Shown one piece after another: positions 15,955-23,465 of a DNA stretch of 39,098 nucleotides. Source of the DNA: Bacteroidales bacterium. Lineage in GTDB: Bacteria; Bacteroidota; Bacteroidia; Bacteroidales; GWA2-32-17. Each line of letters starts with the position of its first letter. The stretch's first letter is position 1. The notes under the pieces were generated by a model. It ran no database searches and was not told the origin of the DNA. It saw only the letters and a list, made by a program, of their open reading frames with translations. A program made the position numbers and the translations under genes. The stretch lies in NCBI GenBank assembly GCA_026417155.1, contig JAOADU010000024.1:1-39098 (forward strand). The letters are read 5' to 3'.

Positions 15955-17682
15955 ATGGATAACGAAAAATATGCTCTTGCTTTAGCTAAAGCAAATTTGT
16001 GGTTGGAAAGCAATATTGACGAAGAAACAAGAAATGAAATAGTACAATTAATGAACAACCCCGATGAGCTTGTCGAAGCATTTTATTCAAATTTAGAATT
16101 CGGAACCGGTGGACTTAGAGGAATTATGGGTGCCGGAACCAATCGGATGAATGTTTATGTTGTTGAAATGGCAACACAAGGATTGTGTAATTATTTGCAT
16201 ACTGCTTTTTCTGATTTTCCCAAACGTATTGCAATATCGTACGATAGCAGAAACAATAGTAAGAAGTTTGCATTTGCTGCAGCCGATGTTTTTGCTTCAA
16301 ACGATTTTGAAGTTTTTATTTTCGACGATATACGTCCTACTCCCGAATTATCTTATGCTGTGCGTAAACTTAAATGTGTTAGCGGCATAATGATTACTGC
16401 ATCGCACAATCCCAAAGAATATAACGGCTACAAGGCATACGGGTACGATGGAGGGCAATATGTTTCGCCACATGATGTCAATATTATTCATGAAGTTAAG
16501 AAAATTGAATCGATCAACGACGTCAAAAAAGGAAAAAATAAAGAAAATATCAAAATTTTATCATCTGATTTTGATGAGCAATATCTTCAAGAGATACTTA
16601 ATCTATCAATGCAACCTCAGTTAATTCGTAAACATGCTTATATATCCTTAGTTTATACACCATTACATGGAACAGGAATTAAAATGGTTCCCATTGCATT
16701 ACAAAGACTTGGTTTTCAGAACGTACACATCGTTGAAGAACAATCGATAGCCGATGGTAATTTTCCTACAACTCCGAGCCCTAATCCAGAAGAAAGAGAA
16801 GCATTAAGTATGGCAATAGAAAAAGCTAAACAAGTAAATGCCGATTTAGTTTTTGCAACCGATCCTGATGCCGATAGAGTTGGTATTGCTGTAAAAACAT
16901 TTAATAATGAATTTTTGCTATTGAATGGAAATCAGACGGCTGCTATTCTTACATATTACATATTGAGTCAATTAAAGGAAAAAAATGAGTTAAAAGGAAA
17001 CGAATATATTGTTAAAACCATTGTTACAACAGAACTTTTAACCGAAATAGCACATTCATTTAATGTTCAAATTTATGATGTATTGACAGGTTTTAAATAC
17101 ATTGCAGAAATTATTCGAAATAATGAAACGCAAAAAAAATACATTTGCGGTGGGGAAGAAAGCTATGGTTTTTTGGTAGGCGATTATGTGCGCGATAAAG
17201 ATGCTGTTTCGGCATGTACTATGATAGCCGAAGTGGCCGCATGGGCGAAAGAACAGAGTAAAACATTGTGGGATGTTTTACTAGATATATACCGCCAGTA
17301 TGGATATTATAAAGAAGCATTGATTTCTATAACCAAAAAAGGATTATCGGGGCTTGAAGAAATAAAACAAATGATGAATCGTTATAGAGAAAATGCTCCT
17401 CAGTATTTAGCCAATTCTAAAGTAATTCTAATTAAAGATTATAAAACGCAAAAGCAAAAGAATATTTTAACAAATACAGAAGAACCCATAATGTTACCAA
17501 AATCGGATGTATTACAATATTTTACCGAAGATGGTACAGTTGTTTCTATTCGCCCAAGTGGTACAGAGCCTAAAATTAAATTTTATGTTGGAATGAAATT
17601 TGTTTTCGTCGAGCCATTAGCTCAATTGGAACAACAAGCCAACGATAAATTATTACAGATAAAGAAAGATTTAGGCTTGTAG
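15955..17682 (+). CDS. Phosphoglucomutase/phosphomannomutase family phosphohexomutase
   Basis: 575 residues of the alpha-D-phosphohexomutase family, long PgcA-like form. The four domains show their loops: phosphoserine loop TASHNPKEYNG (Ser150), metal loop DPDADRVG (Asp303, Asp305, Asp307), sugar-binding GGEESYG and phosphate-binding RPSGTEPKIKFY near the C-terminus. It would interconvert glucose-6-phosphate and glucose-1-phosphate, the precursor of both UDP-glucose (for ugd) and dTDP-glucose (for rmlA), which suits its place at the cluster's end. Length and sequence argue against GlmM (about 450 residues). Sugar specificity is not certain. Its last 12 bases overlap the end of the convergent photolyase gene. 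Confidence 0.92.
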   Translation: MDNEKYALALAKANLWLESNIDEETRNEIVQLMNNPDELVEAFYSNLEFGTGGLRGIMGAGTNRMNVYVVEMATQGLCNYLHTAFSDFPKRIAISYDSRNNSKKFAFAAADVFASNDFEVFIFDDIRPTPELSYAVRKLKCVSGIMITASHNPKEYNGYKAYGYDGGQYVSPHDVNIIHEVKKIESINDVKKGKNKENIKILSSDFDEQYLQEILNLSMQPQLIRKHAYISLVYTPLHGTGIKMVPIALQRLGFQNVHIVEEQSIADGNFPTTPSPNPEEREALSMAIEKAKQVNADLVFATDPDADRVGIAVKTFNNEFLLLNGNQTAAILTYYILSQLKEKNELKGNEYIVKTIVTTELLTEIAHSFNVQIYDVLTGFKYIAEIIRNNETQKKYICGGEESYGFLVGDYVRDKDAVSACTMIAEVAAWAKEQSKTLWDVLLDIYRQYGYYKEALISITKKGLSGLEEIKQMMNRYRENAPQYLANSKVILIKDYKTQKQKNILTNTEEPIMLPKSDVLQYFTEDGTVVSIRPSGTEPKIKFYVGMKFVFVEPLAQLEQQANDKLLQIKKDLGL

Positions 17683-18957
17683 TGCTTTTTTAAAAATATT
17701 GATGGCTTTCAATCGAGCTTCGTTGTGAATTACAATGGGTTTGATGTATTTCTGAAATTCAAAGCCAGGTATCCATTGTTTTATGTATAAATAATTGGGG
17801 TCGAATTTATGTTGTTGTGCAATAGGGTTAAATATTCTAAAGTAGGGAACAGCATCGCATCCAGTGCTAGCAGCCCATTGCCAATTGCCATTATTTAAGC
17901 TTAAATCATAATCGAGTAAATGATTGGCAAAAAAAGCTTCGCCAAGACGCCAGTCAATAAGCAAATGCTTAGTAAGAAACGAAGCAACAATCATGCGCAC
18001 TCGATTATGCAAATAACCCGTTTGCAGTAATTGTGTTATACCTGCATCAACAATGGGATAACCAGTTTGCCCGTTACACCAAGCTTGCCAGTATTTTTCG
18101 TCAAATTGCCATTCGAGTTTATTATATTTTGAATTAAAATTTTCATTTTCCACATGGGGAAAGTGATATAAAATCTGCATGAAAAATTCACGCCAAATTA
18201 ATTCATTCAGAAAATGTTGATTTCTTAAATATGCTTCGTGTACAAGTTTTCTTATACTTATTATTCCATAACGTAAATAAACAGAGGCATGAGATGTTTT
18301 GTCTAAATGAGGAATGTCTCTATATTTTTCGTAATCATGTATGTTGTTAATTTGTAATGGTTTTAAAGTGTAATTTTGCTCTATTATGCCTACTTCGTTT
18401 TTTCGGGGAAATATAAATTCTTGAGGATAAAGGTTGTGTAAAAGCTTTTCTGAATGGAAAGGAGTTGTAAATTCAGTTTTAAATTGTTTTAGCCATTGGT
18501 TTTTATATGGTGTAAAAACTGTATAAGGCTTGCCAGTACCAGATAAAATTTCGTTCTTATGAAATATAACGTGATCTTTATACAGATAAAATTCAACGTG
18601 GTATGTTTGTAAATGCTTTTTTATTTTTTTATCGCGTTCTGTAGCATAAGGTTCATAATCTTCGTTAGCAAAGACCGACTTTATGTTATATGTTTGTATA
18701 AGATTTGTAAAAGCCTCAACAGGAGACGATTTTATTATTAATAATCGTCCATGTAATTTATGATGCAGTTCTTTAAGTTGATCGTATATAATATTGAACT
18801 TTCTATCAGACGGCGAAAATTTATGGAAAAAGATAGGATCAAAAATGAATATGGGAATGATTGATAAATTGGACGATAAAGCCCGAAAAAGTCCATGATT
18901 ATCTTCGATGCGGAGATCTCTACGAAACCAAAAAATGCCTACATTGTTATTACTCAT
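17671..18957 (-). CDS. phr: Deoxyribodipyrimidine photolyase (cryptochrome/photolyase family)
   Basis: Light-driven repair of UV-induced pyrimidine dimers. 428 residues, on the short side of the class I CPD photolyase range. N-terminal antenna domain begins FWFRRDLRIEDNHGL; the FAD domain has LNELIWREFFMQI, WQAWCNGQTGYPIVDAGITQ, LHNRVRMIVASFLTKHLLIDW, LLDYDLSLNNGNWQWAASTG and PYFRIFNP, all typical of class I photolyases. The N of NNGNWQW fits a photolyase and not a plant cryptochrome. Its ATG overlaps the end of the upstream T9SS cargo gene by 8 bases, and its 3' end overlaps the phosphohexomutase by 12. A photolyase suggests exposure to sunlit habitat. Confidence 0.93.
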   Translation of the reverse strand: MSNNNVGIFWFRRDLRIEDNHGLFRALSSNLSIIPIFIFDPIFFHKFSPSDRKFNIIYDQLKELHHKLHGRLLIIKSSPVEAFTNLIQTYNIKSVFANEDYEPYATERDKKIKKHLQTYHVEFYLYKDHVIFHKNEILSGTGKPYTVFTPYKNQWLKQFKTEFTTPFHSEKLLHNLYPQEFIFPRKNEVGIIEQNYTLKPLQINNIHDYEKYRDIPHLDKTSHASVYLRYGIISIRKLVHEAYLRNQHFLNELIWREFFMQILYHFPHVENENFNSKYNKLEWQFDEKYWQAWCNGQTGYPIVDAGITQLLQTGYLHNRVRMIVASFLTKHLLIDWRLGEAFFANHLLDYDLSLNNGNWQWAASTGCDAVPYFRIFNPIAQQHKFDPNYLYIKQWIPGFEFQKYIKPIVIHNEARLKAINIFKKALQA

Positions 18958-20032
18958 TTAGGATTATTAAAATGCTTTTACAAATGCAATTTTTATTTGA
19001 ATCGAAAAATTGCGCAATGTATGTTCCAGATGTTAAATACGGAACAGTAAACGATGAATCATTTACTTTGTTTCTGTAAATAAGCTTACCGTATGTATTG
19101 TAAATGGCTACTTGATTGGCACGAAAGTTTAATTGGCAAATTTCGCCACTTCTCAAAGGATTAGGAAACTGATGAGCTATGGGATTTATAATATTTTCGG
19201 GAATTGTATTCAAATCTTCGTAATTCAAATATTCTATTGACAAACATGTAAGATTATGTGGATTATATGTTGCGGTTAATAAATTATTTCGTTTATTCGT
19301 TGACCATACGTGAACATGAAAAATAGTATCGGCTTGTGCTAAAAATTTTGTAATTGTAAAACTTCCGTATTTAACTTCAACGGTATCGTAAAAACGAAGA
19401 TATTCCTTAACAGCAAGAGAGTTAGTAAATATTCCGTAGGGTGTTGTGAGTGTTCCATAGCCTGTAGCAAGTATGTATTTGTAGGTATAGCGGCGATAAA
19501 TCGTATCATAATCGGTAGGCACAGTATTAAAAACGATTTCCCACGAAGAATTATGAAAAACTGAATCGCCATAAGTAAATGGAGTTTTCATAAGTAGCTC
19601 GTTGGGCTGAATAATTACATTAGTCATTCCATATCCAAAATCACCTCGAAAACCAATGGTATAGAACCCATTATTGTTTGTGCTAAACATCATATATCCC
19701 CAGTTGTTCGGGTAGGGAGAGCCACCACCTAATCCACCATATAAAAAACCGGGTCCGTATGTGTAAAGATTTGAGTTTGGAAAATTTGCAGCAAAAGAAA
19801 GTTGTGAAGTAATTCCGTAAGATGCATATTTAACACTATCGGATTGTAATGCGCTCAAGTTCCAGTTGGCATTGACTTGATTGTAATTGAATGAAACAGT
19901 GGGATTGAGATCGACCATATAGGCAAAAGTATCGCCAGGCATAGGTAACGAAGATTGGTTAATTGTTGGTGATTGTGCATAAACAATCATGTTAAATCCT
20001 ACGATACAACAAAATAATAAAATACGATTCAT
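18950..20032 (-). CDS. Secreted protein with T9SS type A sorting domain
   Basis: 360 residues. Signal peptide ends near YAQS (about residue 20). The body contains no enzyme motif I recognise; it is strand-rich, with GDTFAYMVDL, NANWNLSALQSDS and GYGTLTTPYGIFTNSLAVKEYL. The last 75 residues form a type A sorting domain: FPNPLRSGEICQL, VAIYNTYGKLIYR, FTVPYLTSGTYIAQF and a short ILIILNE tail. The protein should cross the outer membrane by T9SS and become cell-surface attached. It shares its core pattern with the lipoprotein at 33284. It precedes the photolyase with an 8-base overlap, probably only transcriptional linkage. Confidence 0.82.
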   Translation of the reverse strand: MNRILLFCCIVGFNMIVYAQSPTINQSSLPMPGDTFAYMVDLNPTVSFNYNQVNANWNLSALQSDSVKYASYGITSQLSFAANFPNSNLYTYGPGFLYGGLGGGSPYPNNWGYMMFSTNNNGFYTIGFRGDFGYGMTNVIIQPNELLMKTPFTYGDSVFHNSSWEIVFNTVPTDYDTIYRRYTYKYILATGYGTLTTPYGIFTNSLAVKEYLRFYDTVEVKYGSFTITKFLAQADTIFHVHVWSTNKRNNLLTATYNPHNLTCLSIEYLNYEDLNTIPENIINPIAHQFPNPLRSGEICQLNFRANQVAIYNTYGKLIYRNKVNDSSFTVPYLTSGTYIAQFFDSNKNCICKSILIILNE

Positions 20033-20042
20033 AGTTTTTTTT

Positions 20043-20050
20043 CAAAGATA
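20043..20050 (-). promoter_or_regulatory. Putative -7 box before the 18950-20032 gene
   Basis: On the minus strand this reads TATCTTTG, a full TAnnTTTG match, ten bases before the ATG at 20032. It implies a very short leader. No spaced TTG seen. Confidence 0.35.
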
Positions 20051-20082
20051 ATGAAATTTTTAATAGGGAGTTTATAATAAAA

Positions 20083-22722
20083 TTAGTTATTGTGTTTTCT
20101 AAAACCGATTGTGTTAGTATGAGTTTCGTTATAAATTTCAATTAACTGGGGTATATCGGAAGGCAAAATTGTTTTTATAAATTCATCTGTTTGTTGTTCA
20201 ATAGGTACTTCAGCAAGACGTAGAAAGTGTTTACGAATTATTAATTCTGTAAGTTTTCTTATTTCCCTTGCATTACCAAATGAGCTACCGTCACGAGGTA
20301 TTTTTTCAATAAAGTGTACGATTAGTTTCTGAGATTCTTCAGAAAGAATTAAATTTTCTTCTTCTAAAAAATTTTTTGCAATTTCGAAAAGCTCAGCATT
20401 GTTGTAGTCGCTAAAATAAAATGTCTTATCAAAGCGACTTTTAAGTCCTGGATTTGCATTAATGAATTCGTTCATTGGTTTTGTGTAACCTGCTACAATA
20501 ACTGAAAATTTATTGCGATTATCTTCCATTTCTTTAAGTAAAATTTCTATAGCTTCTTTTCCAAAATCTTGTCCATCTTTATTATATGTAAGCGAATATG
20601 CTTCATCATTAAATAAAGTTACTCCCATTGCCGAAGGAATAACTTTTTCTGTTTTTAAGGCAGTTTGTCCTATATAACCTGCTACTAATTCGCTTCTGTC
20701 AACTTCAATTACATGTCCTTTTTCGAGAATGCCCAATGCACGGAAAATATTTCCTAGAATACGAGCAACAGTTGTTTTTCCGGTTCCAGGATTGCCGGTG
20801 AAGATATAATGCATCGAAAAAACATTGTCTATAGGTTTACCAATTTCGTTGTAGTATCTAATAAGTTTTATCATTTCGTTTATTTCTTTCTTAATGGTAT
20901 ATAAACCAATTAAGCTATTGAGTTTCGTCAATCCTTCATTTAGCAGTGGTTCATCTATAGCTAACTTAACGATTTTATTTCGTTGCGATGGATAAATTTC
21001 CAATACATCAATGGCATCAATCGTAGTAAGTTCTTCTTTGCTTAATTGTTCAGGATTGGGTAAGTTCATTAAACGACGTGCCATATTTATTTTAGCTTCA
21101 TTTAATAAACCCACAGCATAACGAGCATTGCCAAATGTCTTATCTCGATTACGATAATCATTGATAATCATTTTGCTGAATTCGTCTTTTGCTTTTTCAG
21201 TTAAAGAAATCTTCATTTTTTGAGCATTAACTTCTATTATTTTCAACAATTCTTCCGGCGTATAGTCGGGGAAGTTGAAATAATAGCTGAATCTGCTTTT
21301 TAATCCAGGGTTAGAATTTAAAAAGTTGTCCATTTCTTGGGGATACCCTGCAACCATAATGGCTATGTCTCCTTTTCCGTCAGACATTTCTTTGATTAAA
21401 ACTTCGATAACTTCTTTGCCAAAATCTTTACTATCATCCTCGCGAAATAAACTGTAAGCTTCATCAATAAACAAAATACCTCCTCGTGCTTTTTCAATAA
21501 CTTCTTTTACCTTTGGTGCCGTTTGACCAATATATTCTGCTACCAATTCGGAGCGACCAACTTCAATAACATGTCCTTTGCTTAAGATGCCAAGAGTTTT
21601 ATATATTTCGCCTAATAATTTGACAACGGTTGTTTTTCCTGTACCAGGGTTGCCGGTAAATACACTATGAATTTTTACATTTTCATGAGAGTCAATACCC
21701 TTTTCTTTCTTTAAGTTTAGGTATTTGATATACAAAATATGTTCTTGTATCTGAGCCTTAATTTGTTCAAGACCTATTAAGCTATTTAGTTCTGCTATTA
21801 TTTGGTCGAGATTTTTTGGTGTAGAATTCTGGAAAGGTGAAATTTGTTGAGTTGTATCATTATCCTTCAAGAAGGGATTTCCTTTCCAATAAGTGGCTTG
21901 ACCTTCAATTTCGTTATTTCCGATATCAATTTTGGCACGTGCAATGATTTGCCCCATAAAAAGAATATCTACAAAATAAGTTGACTGAGGGAATGATTGA
22001 TCAGGTTCGTTTTTGCCCCAACCAGAATATAAATGGTATATTTCTCCTGGATTTATATCAACAAAATCAATTATAGTAGTTTCGCCTTTAATATATCCGT
22101 TTATATCAAGATAGCGAAATGTAACTTCTGCATAATAGGGTATTGAAGATTTGTTTTTTATGATTAAATCGGTATATATAAATCGTATAGTATTTTTATT
22201 AAATTGACATAAAGGTTTAATTTTGTTTATTTTTTCAACTATGCTGCCTTCATTAAATAGCTGAATATTTTCAATGTCAAAAAATGGATTGTTTGTTGGA
22301 GTTACGATACCAACATCTTCAACAAAAAACTCTTTTGTAGCAATTTTTTCTTTTTCTAAGTAAATTTCCCAATAATAGTTTCCTAAAGTCCAGTATGCTC
22401 CAGGATTTTTATTTCCCCAACCTTCGCGGATGTATGCGATGGCTTCGTCTTTATTTATCGTATATTTTTCTTCGAAGCAACATAATTCTTTATCTTTATT
22501 ATTTTTTGCTTTAGCAAAACACTTGAATTTTAATACAATAGTTTGATCTTTTTCTTGATATAATTTGTTCAATAATGCAACTTCGCAACGTATGTATGTT
22601 GTTTCGCTGCGGTCGAATACAGAACGATATTTTTTTTCATGGTTGAACCATTCTAAATCATGGTATGTTTTAATACTAACTAGCTCAACATTTTTTTTTC
22701 TAGAAAGATTACTAAAAATCAT
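20083..22722 (-). CDS. Tandem CbbX/SpoVK-type AAA+ ATPase with duplicated N-terminal beta module
   Basis: 879 residues from ATG 22722 (a TTG at 22731 is less likely). The N-terminal 270 residues hold two related modules, about 42-136 and 178-268, each ending in a GWG motif (GWGNKNPGAYW at 101; GWGKNEPDQ at 234) followed by a Tyr-rich strand. Two AAA+ domains follow. AAA1: Walker A GNPGTGKT (357-364), Walker B ILFIDEA (416-422), Arg finger in NPGLKSRF (Arg477), sensor 2 FGNAR. AAA2: Walker A GNPGTGKT (643-650), Walker B TLFNDEA (702-708), NPGLKSRF, FGNAR. Relatives remodel proteins (CbbX activates Rubisco; SpoVK acts in sporulation). Neither target fits here, so the substrate is unknown. The methyltransferase gene ends 32 bases upstream and may be co-transcribed. 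Confidence 0.85.
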   Translation of the reverse strand: MIFSNLSRKKNVELVSIKTYHDLEWFNHEKKYRSVFDRSETTYIRCEVALLNKLYQEKDQTIVLKFKCFAKAKNNKDKELCCFEEKYTINKDEAIAYIREGWGNKNPGAYWTLGNYYWEIYLEKEKIATKEFFVEDVGIVTPTNNPFFDIENIQLFNEGSIVEKINKIKPLCQFNKNTIRFIYTDLIIKNKSSIPYYAEVTFRYLDINGYIKGETTIIDFVDINPGEIYHLYSGWGKNEPDQSFPQSTYFVDILFMGQIIARAKIDIGNNEIEGQATYWKGNPFLKDNDTTQQISPFQNSTPKNLDQIIAELNSLIGLEQIKAQIQEHILYIKYLNLKKEKGIDSHENVKIHSVFTGNPGTGKTTVVKLLGEIYKTLGILSKGHVIEVGRSELVAEYIGQTAPKVKEVIEKARGGILFIDEAYSLFREDDSKDFGKEVIEVLIKEMSDGKGDIAIMVAGYPQEMDNFLNSNPGLKSRFSYYFNFPDYTPEELLKIIEVNAQKMKISLTEKAKDEFSKMIINDYRNRDKTFGNARYAVGLLNEAKINMARRLMNLPNPEQLSKEELTTIDAIDVLEIYPSQRNKIVKLAIDEPLLNEGLTKLNSLIGLYTIKKEINEMIKLIRYYNEIGKPIDNVFSMHYIFTGNPGTGKTTVARILGNIFRALGILEKGHVIEVDRSELVAGYIGQTALKTEKVIPSAMGVTLFNDEAYSLTYNKDGQDFGKEAIEILLKEMEDNRNKFSVIVAGYTKPMNEFINANPGLKSRFDKTFYFSDYNNAELFEIAKNFLEEENLILSEESQKLIVHFIEKIPRDGSSFGNAREIRKLTELIIRKHFLRLAEVPIEQQTDEFIKTILPSDIPQLIEIYNETHTNTIGFRKHNN

Positions 22723-22754
22723 TTGTAACAAAGTTTTTTCAAAAATAATTAAAA

Positions 22755-23396
22755 TTACTTTTTATTTACTGTTATATCAAGCACAAAAAAAGCAGAAGGA
22801 TAATGGAGGGAATGCGAATAAATATTTAGATCTTCATCAATATAAACGGCTTCGTGTTTATCAATTTTGCCAATAAAAGAAGCCATTGACATAAGTTCGG
22901 AGATTTGAAAAAGGTTTGCATGTTGAAGTACACTGCTGGGGTTTTGTTTAGAGTATAGTAAAGACGAAGCATTTAAGCAGCCCAATAAAATTTTGCCATT
23001 ATGCTTTGTTATACGATAAATTTCTTGTAAAACTTTTTGAGGATTTGAGCAGAATTCAAGCACAGTAATTGCTGCAGTAAAATTAAATGAATCGTTGCAA
23101 TAAGGTATCTGTTCGGCAGAGGCAATTTGAAATGTAGTGTTAGGTATGTTCTTTTTAGTAGCTATTTCTAACATATGTTTCGATATATCTATAGCAATGA
23201 TAGCAAAACCGAACGTTGCAAAATAAGATGTCCAATGTCCGGTCCCACATCCTATTTCGAGCATGGTGCAAGGTTTAATACCAGATACAATGGGCGTGAC
23301 AATATTTTTTTCTAATTCATCAATTTTTTGACCCCATGTGCTACGATAAAAATCATCGTATTCGGATGCTGTAATCTTATTATCGAAAGGGTTCAT
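22755..23396 (-). CDS. Class I SAM-dependent methyltransferase
   Basis: 213 residues with the Methyltransf_11-like Rossmann core: motif I MLEIGCGTGHWTSYFA, motif II AIIAIDISKHMLEIA, QIASAEQIPYCNDSFNFT, and ITVLEFCSNPQKVLQEIYRI, then GKILLGCLN. The substrate cannot be told; the family includes small-molecule and biotin/quinone-type methyltransferases. The N-terminal stretch ASEYDDFYRSTWGQ resembles many such enzymes. It precedes the AAA+ gene by 32 bases. A strong terminator hairpin lies 18 bases upstream of its start, so its promoter is unclear. Confidence 0.85.
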   Translation of the reverse strand: MNPFDNKITASEYDDFYRSTWGQKIDELEKNIVTPIVSGIKPCTMLEIGCGTGHWTSYFATFGFAIIAIDISKHMLEIATKKNIPNTTFQIASAEQIPYCNDSFNFTAAITVLEFCSNPQKVLQEIYRITKHNGKILLGCLNASSLLYSKQNPSSVLQHANLFQISELMSMASFIGKIDKHEAVYIDEDLNIYSHSLHYPSAFFVLDITVNKK

Positions 23397-23414
23397 TATA
23401 ATTAATTTATGGAT

Positions 23415-23444
23415 AAAAAAAGCTGCTTTGAAAAGCAGCTTTTT
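23415..23444 (-). terminator. Intrinsic terminator of the Omp28-like gene
   Basis: A perfect 13-base inverted repeat (23417-23429 and 23432-23444) with a 2-base centre. On the minus strand it reads AAAAAGCTGCTTT, then TC, then its complement, and runs into seven Ts. It follows the stop of the gene at 23466 by about 20 bases. The plus strand also ends in a T run of five, so it could be bidirectional. Confidence 0.8.
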
Positions 23445-23465
23445 GATTATTGCTTTAGAATTTTT

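Noticed and set aside
15955-17682. Phosphoglucosamine mutase GlmM
   Set aside because: At 575 residues it is much longer than GlmM, and its active-site region fits the long PgcA-type phosphohexomutases.
20083-22722. Rubisco activase CbbX
   Set aside because: The AAA+ cores resemble CbbX, but the protein has two of them plus N-terminal modules, and there is no Rubisco gene in the window.
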